A DNA stretch of 64,000 nucleotides from Glaciecola sp041380235 (GCF_041380235.1 NZ_JBGIYY010000004.1:237918-301917); one strand, 5' to 3'. Positions 54,251 to 62,875 are shown, numbered from the stretch's first letter. Numbers and translations are program-made. Notes: a model not told the origin generated them from the letters alone.

Positions 54251-54297
54251 TCTCAAATTTTTGAGATTTTATAGCAGCTTAGGGACTCATAAGAGTC
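54251..54297 (+). other. Two small hairpins in the spc operon leader
   Basis: TCTCAAATTTTTGAGA (54251-54266) followed by TTTT, and GACTC-ATAA-GAGTC (54284-54297). The first looks like a weak terminator and could act as an attenuator; the second lies 26 bases before the rplN start. A regulatory role is conjecture. Confidence 0.4.
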
Positions 54298-54323
54298 GTA
54301 ATTTAACAGCGGAGCACTAACTA

Positions 54324-54692
54324 ATGATCCAAATGCAAACTAACCTGGACGTTGCCGATAATTCGGGAGCTCGCAGGGTTCAGTGTATTAAGGTTCTTGG
54401 TGGCTCGCATCGCCGTTATGCACATATCGGTGACATCATCAAAGTTACTGTCAAGGAAGCAATTCCGCGCGGTAAAGTAAAAAAAGGTGACGTTCTGAAT
54501 GCAGTGGTGGTGCGTACTAGGAAAGGCGTTCGCAGAGCAGATGGTTCAACTATCCGTTTTGATAACAACGCAGCTGTTTTGCTTAATGCAAACAAGCAAC
54601 CTATTGGTACGCGTATCTTTGGCCCGGTCACACGTGAGCTTCGTGGAGATAACTTCATGAAAATCATTTCTTTGGCCCCCGAGGTACTATAA
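54324..54692 (+). CDS. rplN: Ribosomal protein uL14
   Basis: 122 aa, full length. MIQMQTNLDVADNSGARRVQCIKVLGGS and RGDNFMKIISLAPEVL are the conserved ends. It binds 23S rRNA at the subunit interface. First gene of the spc operon here; the S10 operon genes (rpmC, rpsQ) that usually come just before are absent, and a chemoreceptor gene takes their place. Confidence 0.99.
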   Translation: MIQMQTNLDVADNSGARRVQCIKVLGGSHRRYAHIGDIIKVTVKEAIPRGKVKKGDVLNAVVVRTRKGVRRADGSTIRFDNNAAVLLNANKQPIGTRIFGPVTRELRGDNFMKIISLAPEVL

Positions 54693-54704
54693 GGAGTCAC
54701 GATA

Positions 54705-55019
54705 ATGGCTAATAAAATTCGTCGTGATGATGAAGTAGTCGTATTAGCGGGTAAAGATAAAGGAAAGCACGGGAAAGTTACACGTGTTGTTGCTGAATCT
54801 AACCGCGTTTATGTAGATGGCGTAAATGTTGTCAAAAAACACCAGAAAGGTAACCCTCAAGCAGGCGAGCCCGGCGGTATTATTGACAAAGAAGCTTCTA
54901 TTCACGTTTCAAATATAGCGATTGTTAACTCGGCAACGGGTAAAGCAGATCGCGTTGGTTTCCGTTTTGAAGATGGCAAGAAAGTGCGTTTCTTCAAATC
55001 TAACGGCGACCTAGTTTAA
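54705..55019 (+). CDS. rplX: Ribosomal protein uL24
   Basis: 104 aa with the KOW motif RDDEVVVLAGKDKGKHGKVTRV and VDGVNVVKKHQKGNPQAGEPGGI. Assembly initiator of the 50S subunit. 12 bases after rplN with a GGAG site. Confidence 0.99.
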   Translation: MANKIRRDDEVVVLAGKDKGKHGKVTRVVAESNRVYVDGVNVVKKHQKGNPQAGEPGGIIDKEASIHVSNIAIVNSATGKADRVGFRFEDGKKVRFFKSNGDLV

Positions 55020-55035
55020 TTTATTGGAGAGTACG

Positions 55036-55575
55036 ATGGCGAAACTGCATGATTTCTATAAAGAAACAGTAGTAGCTGAACTTGCAAAGCAGTTCGGGTA
55101 CAAAAGCGTCATGCAAGTCCCTCGGATTGAAAAAATCACCTTAAACATGGGTTTAGGTGAAGCAGTTGCTGACAAGAAAGTGCTAGAGTCTGCGCAAGCA
55201 GACATGGCTGCTATCGCTGGTCAAAAACCAGTAGTCACTGTTGCTAGAAGATCTGTTGCGGGTTTTAAAATCCGTGAAGGTTATCCGATTGGCTGCAAAG
55301 TGACCCTACGTGGCGAACGTATGTGGGAATTCCTTGAAAGATTAATTTCTATCACAATTCCTCGTATCCGTGACTTCCGTGGTCTCAACCCCAAATCATT
55401 TGACGGTAGAGGCAACTATAGCATGGGTGTGCGTGAGCAAATCATCTTCCCTGAAATCGATTTCGATAAAGTGGATAAAGTGCGCGGTATGGATATTACT
55501 ATCACTACCAGTGCTGAAACTAACGACGAAGCGCATGCATTATTAACTGCATTCAACTTCCCGTTTAGAAAATAA
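55036..55575 (+). CDS. rplE: Ribosomal protein uL5
   Basis: 179 aa. Binds 5S rRNA in the central protuberance. ATG 55036 gives the standard MAKLHDFYKETVVAEL; the frame extends four codons upstream, but TTGGAG lies just before ATG 55036. The E. coli S8 translational repressor site sits at this rplX-rplE junction; I do not see it clearly enough to annotate it. Confidence 0.99.
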   Translation: MAKLHDFYKETVVAELAKQFGYKSVMQVPRIEKITLNMGLGEAVADKKVLESAQADMAAIAGQKPVVTVARRSVAGFKIREGYPIGCKVTLRGERMWEFLERLISITIPRIRDFRGLNPKSFDGRGNYSMGVREQIIFPEIDFDKVDKVRGMDITITTSAETNDEAHALLTAFNFPFRK

Positions 55576-55586
55576 GGTGTAGGGTT

Positions 55587-55892
55587 ATGGCAAAAGAATC
55601 AATGAAGGCGCGCGAAGTAAAACGTGCCAAGCTGGTTAAGAAGTTTTCCACCAAGAGAATGGCGTTAAAAGCTATTATCAGCGATGTGAATTCCTCTGAA
55701 GAAGAGCGCTGGGACGCTGTTCTAAAGCTACAACAACTTCCACGTGACTCAAGCCCCTCACGCAAGCAAAATCGCTGTCGTGTAACGGGTCGTCCACATG
55801 GTTTCCTACGCAAATTTGGTCTTTCTCGTATAAAGCTTCGCGAAGCTGCAATGCGTGGCGAAGTCCCTGGCCTTAAAAAAGCCAGCTGGTAA
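55587..55892 (+). CDS. rpsN: Ribosomal protein uS14
   Basis: 101 aa, the long zinc-free form: RCRVTGRPHGFLRKFGLSRIKLREAAMRGEVPGLKKASW has no CxxC pairs. Binds the 30S head. Confidence 0.99.
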   Translation: MAKESMKAREVKRAKLVKKFSTKRMALKAIISDVNSSEEERWDAVLKLQQLPRDSSPSRKQNRCRVTGRPHGFLRKFGLSRIKLREAAMRGEVPGLKKASW

Positions 55893-55904
55893 GGAGTAGC
55901 AGAT

Positions 55905-56297
55905 ATGAGCATGCAAGATCCAATCGCAGATATGTTTACCCGCATTCGTAACGGCCAACAAGCCTCTAAAGTTACGGTAGCGATGCCTTCTTCGAAAGTA
56001 CGCGTGGCAATTGCCAAGTTGTTACAAGCAGAAGGTTATGTTGAAGGTTTTAATGTTGAAGAAGGTGTTAAACCAACACTTGAAGTGACTTTGAAATATT
56101 TCGAAGGTAAAAAAGTAATTGATACAATCGAACGAGTAAGCCGACCTGGTCTGCGCATCTACAAGAAAAAAGATGAGCTTCCAAAGGTAATGGGCGGACT
56201 TGGGATTGCTATCGTGTCTACCTCAAAAGGTGTGATGACTGACCGTGCAGCGCGTAAAGCTGGCATGGGCGGTGAGATCATCGGTTATGTAGCATAA
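55905..56297 (+). CDS. rpsH: Ribosomal protein uS8
   Basis: 130 aa. MQDPIADMFTRIRNGQQASK and the C-terminal STSKGVMTDRAARKAGMGGEIIGYVA are diagnostic. Binds helix 21 of 16S rRNA and, in E. coli, represses its own operon. Confidence 0.99.
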   Translation: MSMQDPIADMFTRIRNGQQASKVTVAMPSSKVRVAIAKLLQAEGYVEGFNVEEGVKPTLEVTLKYFEGKKVIDTIERVSRPGLRIYKKKDELPKVMGGLGIAIVSTSKGVMTDRAARKAGMGGEIIGYVA

Positions 56298-56310
56298 CGG
56301 GGGAAATGAT

Positions 56311-56844
56311 ATGTCACGTATAGCAAAAGCACCTGTATCTATCGCGTCTGGCGTCGAAATTACGATCGCCGGTCAAGAAGTTACAGTCAAAGGAAAAAAT
56401 GGCACCCTAACTCGTGTATTTAATGATGCAGTTGAGATAGTACAAGAAGACAGCACACTTACTACGGTACCTCGTGAAGGTATGGTAAATGGTTGGGCTC
56501 AAGCTGGTACTGCCAACTCATTGCTAAACGCAATGGTTATTGGTGTGACAAACGGTTTTGAAAAGAAACTTCAATTGTTAGGCGTTGGTTACCGTGCTTC
56601 TGCACAAGGTAGCAAGCTGAACTTAACGTTGGGCTTTTCTCACCCTGTCGTCTACGAAATGCCTGAGGGCATAAGCGTAGAAACCCCTACTCAAACTGAA
56701 ATCATTGTCAAAGGCAGTAATAAGCAGTTAGTAGGTCAGGTTGCAGCTAATATTCGTGCTTACCGTCCACCAGAGCCTTATAAAGGTAAGGGTGTTCGTT
56801 ATGCTGATGAAGCTGTGCGTCGCAAAGAAGCTAAGAAAAAGTAG
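56311..56844 (+). CDS. rplF: Ribosomal protein uL6
   Basis: 177 aa with the two related domains; the signature PEPYKGKGVRYADEAVRRKEAKKK closes the protein. Located near the factor-binding site of the 50S subunit. Confidence 0.99.
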   Translation: MSRIAKAPVSIASGVEITIAGQEVTVKGKNGTLTRVFNDAVEIVQEDSTLTTVPREGMVNGWAQAGTANSLLNAMVIGVTNGFEKKLQLLGVGYRASAQGSKLNLTLGFSHPVVYEMPEGISVETPTQTEIIVKGSNKQLVGQVAANIRAYRPPEPYKGKGVRYADEAVRRKEAKKK

Positions 56845-56856
56845 GTAGGTGATACG

Positions 56857-57210
56857 ATGGATAAGAAATCAGCTCGCTTACGTCGCGCAACTCGCGCTCG
56901 TAAGAAGATCAGTGAATTAGCTGTTAATCGCTTGGTTGTAAACCGTACACCGCGCCACATTTACGCTCAGTTAATCGCTCCAAGCGGTTCTGAGGTAATT
57001 GCTTCAGCTTCTACTGTTGAAAAAGACCTTAAAGGTTCTTTAAAAGCAACAGGCAACGCAGAAGCAGCAGCGGCAGTAGGTAAAGCGATCGCAGAACGTG
57101 CTATCGAAAAAGGCGTAAAATCAGTTGCCTTCGATAGAAGTGGATTTAAATATCACGGTCGTGTGAAAGCACTGGCTGAAGCCGCGCGTGAAGCCGGTCT
57201 TCAGTTCTAG
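56857..57210 (+). CDS. rplR: Ribosomal protein uL18
   Basis: 117 aa. Basic N-terminus MDKKSARLRRATRARKKI and FDRSGFKYHGRVKALAEAAREAGLQF. Binds 5S rRNA with uL5. Confidence 0.99.
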   Translation: MDKKSARLRRATRARKKISELAVNRLVVNRTPRHIYAQLIAPSGSEVIASASTVEKDLKGSLKATGNAEAAAAVGKAIAERAIEKGVKSVAFDRSGFKYHGRVKALAEAAREAGLQF

Positions 57211-57219
57211 GAGTTAATT

Positions 57220-57723
57220 ATGGCTAAAGTAGAAGTTCAACAACAGGGTGACCTGTTAGAAAAGCTAATCGCTGTAAACCGTGTTTCTAAAGTAGTTAAA
57301 GGTGGTCGCATCTTTAGTTTTACTGCTTTAACGGTTGTCGGAGATGGCAATGGCCGTGTAGGTTTTGGTTACGGTAAAGCACGTGAAGTTCCTGCTGCAA
57401 TTCAAAAGGCAATGGAAAAAGCACGTCGCAACCTAGTAACTGTAGACCTTAACGGAAACACTCTGCAGCATCCAATTAAAGGACGTCACTCTGGTTCTAA
57501 AGTTTACATGCAACCTGCCTCTGAAGGTACGGGTATCATCGCCGGTGGTGCAATGCGTGCAGTTTTAGAAGTTGCTGGTGTACAGAACGTTCTTTCAAAA
57601 TGTTACGGATCAACTAACCCAATCAACGTTGTACGCGCAACAGTTAATGCTTTGGTAGAGATGAACTCTCCAGAGAAAATTGCTGCCAAACGTGGATTGC
57701 CAGTTGACCAAATATTGGGGTAA
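57220..57723 (+). CDS. rpsE: Ribosomal protein uS5
   Basis: 167 aa. Contains the double-stranded RNA-binding-like segment VNRVSKVVKGGRIFSFTALTVVGDGNGRVGFGYGKAREVP and GIIAGGAMRAVLEVAGVQNVLSKCYGSTNPINVVRAT. A translation-accuracy protein and the classical spectinomycin target region. Confidence 0.99.
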   Translation: MAKVEVQQQGDLLEKLIAVNRVSKVVKGGRIFSFTALTVVGDGNGRVGFGYGKAREVPAAIQKAMEKARRNLVTVDLNGNTLQHPIKGRHSGSKVYMQPASEGTGIIAGGAMRAVLEVAGVQNVLSKCYGSTNPINVVRATVNALVEMNSPEKIAAKRGLPVDQILG

Positions 57724-57729
57724 TCGAAC

Positions 57730-57912
57730 ATGGCTAAAACGATTAAAGTAAAGCAAATAAAAAGCTCGATCGGTCGTTTGCCTAAGCACAAAGCTACATT
57801 AGTAGGTTTGGGCTTACGTAAGATCAATCATGTTCGTGAACTTGAAGATACAGCTGCCGTGCGCGGCATGATCAACCGTGTACATTACATGGTTGAGATC
57901 GTTGAGGAGTAA
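57730..57912 (+). CDS. rpmD: Ribosomal protein uL30
   Basis: 60 aa. KTIKVKQIKSSIGRLPKHKATLVGLGLRKINH is diagnostic. Six bases after rpsE. Confidence 0.98.
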   Translation: MAKTIKVKQIKSSIGRLPKHKATLVGLGLRKINHVRELEDTAAVRGMINRVHYMVEIVEE

Positions 57913-57915
57913 GAA

Positions 57916-58350
57916 ATGAAATTAAATACTATTGCTCCTGCACCTGGATCTAAACCTGCACCTAAGCGTGTAGGTCGTGGTATCGGTTCTGGTATAGGTA
58001 AGACTGGTGGCCGAGGTCACAAAGGTCAAAAGAGTCGCTCTGGCGGTTCAGTTAAACCAGGATTTGAAGGTGGTCAAATGCCTATTCAGCGTCGATTACC
58101 GAAGTTTGGTTTTAAGTCGCGGATATCATTTGTGAGTGGTCAAGTCACTTTGAGCGAAATTGCTAAAGTCGAAGGTGATGTTGTTAGCCTTGAGTCTTTG
58201 AAAGCAGCAGGTCTAGTTAAAAAAGAAATGCAGCAGATCAAAGTCTTCATGTCTGGCGAAATCAACCGCCCGGTAACGGTAAGCGGATTGAGAGTCACTA
58301 AAGGCGCATTAGAAGCGATTAATGCTGCTGGCGGTAAAGTAGAGGAATAA
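57916..58350 (+). CDS. rplO: Ribosomal protein uL15
   Basis: 144 aa. Gly/Arg-rich N-terminal extension KRVGRGIGSGIGKTGGRGHKGQKSRSGG followed by GFEGGQMPIQRRLPKFGFKS, then the globular domain. Three bases after rpmD and six before secY. Confidence 0.99.
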   Translation: MKLNTIAPAPGSKPAPKRVGRGIGSGIGKTGGRGHKGQKSRSGGSVKPGFEGGQMPIQRRLPKFGFKSRISFVSGQVTLSEIAKVEGDVVSLESLKAAGLVKKEMQQIKVFMSGEINRPVTVSGLRVTKGALEAINAAGGKVEE

Positions 58351-58356
58351 CCTAAA

Positions 58357-59664
58357 ATGGCGAAACCAGGACAGGGTTCAAGTGGAGGCGGTTTAGGCGA
58401 GTTACGTTCTCGTCTATTGTTTGTGCTTGGCGCAATCATTGTGTTTAGGCTTGGGTCATATGTGCCCATCCCTGGTATCGACGCAAACGTGTTAGCTCAA
58501 TTATTTGAGCAACAAAAAGGCACTATCGTAGAAATGTTTAATATGTTCTCCGGTGGTGCCCTAGAGCGTGCGTCTGTACTAGCACTGGGCATAATGCCGT
58601 ACATCACAGCTTCAATTATTATGCAGTTGCTGTCTGTAGTGCATGAGCCACTTAAGGAAATAAAGAAAGAAGGTCAAGCTGGTACTCGTAAGATTAGCCA
58701 ATACACTCGCTACTTAACGCTTGTACTTGCTACGTTTCAATCCATTGGGATTGCAACAGGTCTTCCGCAGTTAATTCCTGGCCTAGTGCTCAATCCTGGC
58801 ATCGGGTTTTATTTTACAGCTATTGTGAGTTTGGTTACCGGCACCATGTTTTTAATGTGGTTAGGTGAGCAAATTACCGAACGCGGTATTGGTAACGGTA
58901 TTTCTATTCTGATTTTTGCGGGCATTGTGGCAGGTCTTCCTACTGCAATCGGCCAAACAGCAGAACAAGCTAGACAAGGTGATATTAATCTTCTGTTCTT
59001 GTTTGTTATAGGTGCCATTATCGTTGCATTGACTTATCTAGTGGTTTTTGTAGAACGTGCACAACGTCGTATTGTTGTGAACTACGCAAAACGCCAACAA
59101 GGTAGAAAAGTATTTGCTGCTCAAAGCTCTCACCTTCCTTTGAAGGTAAACATGGCGGGTGTAATCCCACCAATCTTTGCTTCAAGTATTATTCTTTTTC
59201 CTGGTACGCTGTCAGGAATGGTTGGTCAGAATGAATCACTTTCGTTCTTAACCGACGTATCCTTGGCATTGTCTCCAGGTCAGCCTCTATACGTTATGTT
59301 ATATGCGGCAACGATTATTTTCTTCTGCTTTTTTTATACAGCATTGGTTTTTAATCCGCGTGAAACAGCTGATAATTTAAAGAAATCCGGCGCATTTGTT
59401 CCAGGGATTCGTCCTGGCGAGCAAACATCACGATACATTGATAAAGTGATGACTAGGTTGACCCTAGCTGGTGCTCTCTATATTACCTTTGTTTGTTTAG
59501 TGCCCGAGTTCTTATTACTGTGGTTTAACGTTCCGTTTTACTTCGGTGGTACTTCACTACTCATTATATGTGTAGTGGTAATGGACTTTATGGCGCAGGT
59601 GCAAACTCATTTGATGTCTCATCAATATGGGGATGTTCTTAAAAAAGCTAATCTAAAAGGCTAG
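58357..59664 (+). CDS. secY: Protein translocase subunit SecY
   Basis: 435 aa with ten transmembrane helices, the channel of the Sec translocon. FRLGSYVPIPGIDANVL, FNMFSGGALERASVLALGIMPYITASIIMQLL (plug region and helix 2), EQITERGIGNGISILIFAGIVAGLP, KVNMAGVIPPIFASSIILFP, and the C-terminal MDFMAQVQTHLMSHQYGDVLKKANLKG are all conserved. In the usual place between rplO and rpmJ. Confidence 0.99.
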   Translation: MAKPGQGSSGGGLGELRSRLLFVLGAIIVFRLGSYVPIPGIDANVLAQLFEQQKGTIVEMFNMFSGGALERASVLALGIMPYITASIIMQLLSVVHEPLKEIKKEGQAGTRKISQYTRYLTLVLATFQSIGIATGLPQLIPGLVLNPGIGFYFTAIVSLVTGTMFLMWLGEQITERGIGNGISILIFAGIVAGLPTAIGQTAEQARQGDINLLFLFVIGAIIVALTYLVVFVERAQRRIVVNYAKRQQGRKVFAAQSSHLPLKVNMAGVIPPIFASSIILFPGTLSGMVGQNESLSFLTDVSLALSPGQPLYVMLYAATIIFFCFFYTALVFNPRETADNLKKSGAFVPGIRPGEQTSRYIDKVMTRLTLAGALYITFVCLVPEFLLLWFNVPFYFGGTSLLIICVVVMDFMAQVQTHLMSHQYGDVLKKANLKG

Positions 59665-59711
59665 GTTGTTTCAACTTAGCTAGTTTTATTAGCCAACTAC
59701 GGAGTGATGTC

Positions 59712-59828
59712 ATGAAAGTTCGTGCATCAGTTAAAAAGATTTGCCGCAATTGTAAGATCATAAAACGCAACGGTGTTGTTAGAGTGATTTGTGCAGCAGA
59801 GCCTAAGCATAAGCAAAGGCAAGGTTAA
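59712..59828 (+). CDS. rpmJ: Ribosomal protein bL36
   Basis: 38 aa: begins MKVRASVKKICRNCKIIK and ends with PKHKQRQG. Zinc-binding form with Cys11, Cys14, Cys27 and His33. GGAG lies 8 bases before ATG 59712. Very small but in the standard place between secY and rpsM. Confidence 0.98.
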   Translation: MKVRASVKKICRNCKIIKRNGVVRVICAAEPKHKQRQG

Positions 59829-59852
59829 TCTGAAAAACATTGATCTGATAGA

Positions 59853-59882
59853 TGTCGCGTTAGGCAAAAGCCAAGCGCGACA
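59853..59882 (+). other. GC-rich hairpin at the head of the alpha-operon leader
   Basis: TGTCGCG (59853-59859) pairs with CGCGACA (59876-59882), extended inside by GGC-AAAA-GCC. It sits just 5' of the S4-binding leader. No T-run follows, so it is likely structural and not a terminator. Confidence 0.6.
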
Positions 59883-59905
59883 GATTGGGTCTTATTTGCA
59901 ATTTA

Positions 59906-59975
59906 GTTACCGGGTAAGTATCCTAACGGGCTTTTTAGGCTGGTAACAATAATTAGAGGAGTGCTGTTAATGGCC
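59906..59975 (+). promoter_or_regulatory. Alpha-operon leader, S4-binding pseudoknot (Alpha_RBS type)
   Basis: Just upstream of rpsM, GTTACC (59906-59911) pairs with GGTAAC (59942-59947) and CCTAA (59922-59926) with TTAGG (59935-59939). The core AGTATCCTAACGGGCTTTT matches the E. coli alpha-operon leader core closely. Ribosomal protein S4 binds this nested pseudoknot and traps the ribosome, repressing rpsM-rpsK-rpsD-rplQ. The AGAGGAG ribosome site and start codon complete it. Confidence 0.85.
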
Positions 59976-60326
59976 CGTATCGCTGGCATTAACATTCCTG
60001 ACCACAAGCATACGGTAATTGCGCTACAAGCCATTTTTGGTGTAGGCGCAACCCGTGCAAAGGCGATTTGCGATAATGCAGGTGTGTCAGAGTCTACCAA
60101 AATCAAAGATTTGGATGAGACAACAATCGACAAACTTCGTGATGAAGTTGCTAAGTTCACCGTAGAAGGTGACTTGCGACGTGAAGTTTCTATGAGTATA
60201 AAACGTTTGATGGACCTAGGTTGCTTCCGTGGTATTCGCCACCGTCGTAGCTTACCTCTACGTGGTCAGCGCACGAAAACTAATGCGCGCACCCGTAAAG
60301 GTCCTCGTAAACCTATTAAAAAGTAA
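59970..60326 (+). CDS. rpsM: Ribosomal protein uS13
   Basis: 118 aa from ATG 59970, the standard start MARIAGINIPDHKHT; three upstream codons lie inside the leader. RRSLPLRGQRTKTNARTRKGPRKP closes the protein. First gene of the alpha operon. Confidence 0.99.
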   Translation: MARIAGINIPDHKHTVIALQAIFGVGATRAKAICDNAGVSESTKIKDLDETTIDKLRDEVAKFTVEGDLRREVSMSIKRLMDLGCFRGIRHRRSLPLRGQRTKTNARTRKGPRKPIKK

Positions 60327-60341
60327 GCGAGGATAGTTACT

Positions 60342-60734
60342 ATGGCAAAAGCACCAGCACGTAGCACGCGCAAGCGCGCAAAACGTCAAGTCGCAGACGG
60401 TATGGCTCATATCCATGCTTCTTTTAACAATACAATAGTGACGATTACCGATCGCCAAGGCAATGCACTTGCTTGGGCAACATCTGGTGGTTCAGGTTTC
60501 CGTGGTTCACGTAAATCTACCCCATTTGCTGCACAGGTTGCTGCTGAAAGAGCAGGCGTTGCGGCACAGGAATATGGCCTGAAGAACATTGAAGTGTTCG
60601 TGAAAGGTCCTGGTCCAGGTCGTGAATCAGCTATCCGTGCGTTAAACGCAACAGGATATAAAATCACTAATATTACCGATGTGACGCCTATTCCACACAA
60701 TGGATGTCGTCCACCGAAAAAACGTCGCGTATAG
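60342..60734 (+). CDS. rpsK: Ribosomal protein uS11
   Basis: 130 aa. GMAHIHASFNNTIVTITDRQGNALAWATSGG and PHNGCRPPKKRRV are diagnostic. Forms the 30S platform. Confidence 0.99.
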   Translation: MAKAPARSTRKRAKRQVADGMAHIHASFNNTIVTITDRQGNALAWATSGGSGFRGSRKSTPFAAQVAAERAGVAAQEYGLKNIEVFVKGPGPGRESAIRALNATGYKITNITDVTPIPHNGCRPPKKRRV

Positions 60735-60755
60735 ACGAACAGTTGGAGAAAGATC

Positions 60756-61376
60756 ATGGCTAGATATTTGGGTCCAAAACTCAAACTAAGTCGTCGTGAA
60801 GGAACCGACCTGTTCCTGAAAAGCGGCGTAAGAGCAATTGAAAGTAAGTGTAAAATTGACACTGCTCCTGGTCAGCATGGTGCCCGTCGCGGTCGCCTAT
60901 CTGATTACGGTGTTCAATTGCGTGAAAAGCAAAAAGTTCGTCGTATGTACGGCGTATTAGAAAAACAATTTAGAAACTACTATAAAGAAGCCGCACGTCT
61001 TAAAGGCAATACAGGTGAAAACTTGTTGCAACTTCTTGAGCAACGTTTAGATAACGTCGTTTATCGCATGGGCTTTGCAAGTACTCGCGCAGAAGCTCGT
61101 CAGCTAGTTAGCCACAAGGCTATCGTGGTTAACGGTAAAGTAGTTAACATTCCATCATTCAATGTAAAAGCTGAAGATGTGGTCGCTGTTCGTGAAAAAG
61201 CGAAGAAGCAAGCGCGTATTGGAGCTGCACTAGAATTAGCAGACCAACGCGAAAAGCCAGTTTGGTTGGAAGTTGACAATACTAAATTGGAAGGCACATT
61301 CAAGCGCGTTCCAGAAAGAACGGATTTATCTTCCGAGATAAACGAGCAATTGATTGTCGAACTTTACTCTAAGTAA
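60756..61376 (+). CDS. rpsD: Ribosomal protein uS4
   Basis: 206 aa. MARYLGPKLKLSRREGTDLFLKSG, the S4 RNA-binding domain QRLDNVVYRMGFASTRAEARQLVSHKAIVVNGKVVNIPS, and ELYSK at the end. Primary 16S rRNA binder and the presumed repressor acting on the leader upstream of rpsM. Confidence 0.99.
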   Translation: MARYLGPKLKLSRREGTDLFLKSGVRAIESKCKIDTAPGQHGARRGRLSDYGVQLREKQKVRRMYGVLEKQFRNYYKEAARLKGNTGENLLQLLEQRLDNVVYRMGFASTRAEARQLVSHKAIVVNGKVVNIPSFNVKAEDVVAVREKAKKQARIGAALELADQREKPVWLEVDNTKLEGTFKRVPERTDLSSEINEQLIVELYSK

Positions 61377-61398
61377 AACTAACCAAAGAGGATACATT

Positions 61399-62385
61399 GT
61401 GGGTTCAGTGACCGAATTCCTAAAGCCAAGATTAGTTGAAATTGAAAACATTTCATCTACTCGTGCAAAAGTAACACTCGAGCCGTTAGAGCGTGGTTTC
61501 GGCCATACTCTTGGTAACGCATTGCGTCGTATTTTACTTTCGTCTATGCCGGGTTGTGCTGTGACTGAAGTTGAAATCGATGGTGTTCTACATGAATACA
61601 CAGCGAAAGAAGGCGTTCAAGAAGACGTTCTAGAAATATTGCTTAACCTTAAAGGGTTAGCGGTTAGCTTAGAAGGTAAGACTGAAGCAACTCTGACGCT
61701 TGTGAAATCTGGTGTAGGGCCTGTCGTTGCGGCTGACATACAGCACGATGGTGATGTTGAGATTATCAATCCTGATCATGTTATTTGTACCTTAACCGGT
61801 GAAGCTGAGATAAGCATGCGCATTAAGGTAGAAATGGGTCGTGGTTATGTGCCTGCTTCTGCTCGACGTTCCTCTGAAGACGATGATCGTCCAATTGGTC
61901 GTTTACTTGTTGACGCTTCGTTCAGTCCAGTAGAGCGTATCGCTTATTCAGTAGAGTCTGCACGTGTAGAACAACGTACTGATTTGGATAAGTTGATTAT
62001 TGATATGGAAACTAACGGAACTTTAGATCCGGAAGAGGCCATTCGTCGCTCAGCTACTATTCTTGCTCAGCAACTAGATGCATTCGTAGAATTACGTGAC
62101 ATCTCAGTTCCTGAAGCTAAAGAAGAAAAGCCAGAATTCGACCCAATTTTACTTCGTCCTGTTGACGATCTAGAACTAACGGTTCGTTCTGCTAACTGTT
62201 TGAAAGCTGAGGCAATCCAATACATTGGTGACCTTGTGCAGCGTACTGAAGTTGAACTTCTGAAAACGCCAAATCTTGGTAAGAAGTCTTTGACTGAAAT
62301 TAAAGACGTACTTGCTTCACGTGGTCTTTCTCTGGGCATGCGCCTAGAAAACTGGCCGCCAGAGTCAATCGCTGAAAAAGATTAA
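61399..62385 (+). CDS. rpoA: RNA polymerase alpha subunit
   Basis: 328 aa from GTG 61399 (E. coli 329). AGAGG lies 7 bases upstream; the frame also reads back into rpsD, but homology begins at GSVTEFLKPRLVEIENIS. N-terminal dimerisation domain with RGFGHTLGNALRRILLSSMPG; a linker EKPEFDPILLRPVDDLELTVRS; C-terminal domain with IGDLVQRTEVELLKTPNLGKKSLTEIKDVLASRGLSLGM, which contacts UP elements and activators. Confidence 0.98.
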   Translation: MGSVTEFLKPRLVEIENISSTRAKVTLEPLERGFGHTLGNALRRILLSSMPGCAVTEVEIDGVLHEYTAKEGVQEDVLEILLNLKGLAVSLEGKTEATLTLVKSGVGPVVAADIQHDGDVEIINPDHVICTLTGEAEISMRIKVEMGRGYVPASARRSSEDDDRPIGRLLVDASFSPVERIAYSVESARVEQRTDLDKLIIDMETNGTLDPEEAIRRSATILAQQLDAFVELRDISVPEAKEEKPEFDPILLRPVDDLELTVRSANCLKAEAIQYIGDLVQRTEVELLKTPNLGKKSLTEIKDVLASRGLSLGMRLENWPPESIAEKD

Positions 62386-62427
62386 TCAGGTTTAAAAATA
62401 AACTGATTTATAGAGAAGGAAAGAGCT

Positions 62428-62829
62428 ATGCGCCATCGCAAGAGTGGTAGACAGTTAAATCGCAATAGCAGCCATAGACAAGCTATGTTTAAAAATATGG
62501 CAGGTTCATTGGTAAAGCACGAAGTTATTAAAACTACGTTGCCTAAGGCGAAAGAACTACGTCGCGTGATCGAGCCTCTTATCACATTAGCTAAGCAAGA
62601 CAGCGTAGCTAACCGTCGCCTTGCATTTGCAAGAACGGGTGATAAAGAAGTTGTAGGTAAATTATTCAACGAACTGGGTCCCCGTTACGACGGACGTCCA
62701 GGTGGTTATAGTCGTATATTGAAGTGCGGTTTCCGTTCAGGTGACAACGCTCCAATGGCTTACGTTGAATTAGTTGACCGTCCAGTTGTCGAAGCTGAAG
62801 AAGAAGCAGTAGAAGTAACTGAAGAATAA
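62428..62829 (+). CDS. rplQ: Ribosomal protein bL17
   Basis: 133 aa. MRHRKSGRQLNRNSSHRQAMFKNMAGSLVKHEVIKTTLPKAKELRRVIEPLITLAK is diagnostic, with an acidic C-terminal tail (EAEEEAVEVTEE). Last gene of the alpha operon. Confidence 0.99.
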   Translation: MRHRKSGRQLNRNSSHRQAMFKNMAGSLVKHEVIKTTLPKAKELRRVIEPLITLAKQDSVANRRLAFARTGDKEVVGKLFNELGPRYDGRPGGYSRILKCGFRSGDNAPMAYVELVDRPVVEAEEEAVEVTEE

Positions 62830-62846
62830 ATTATTATTCAATAATT

Positions 62847-62875
62847 AAAAAACCCGGGAATTCCCGGGTTTTTTG
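62847..62875 (+). terminator. Terminator of the alpha operon
   Basis: AAAACCCGGG-AATT-CCCGGGTTTTTT: a perfect GC-rich stem with a T-run, 18 bases after rplQ. Confidence 0.95.
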
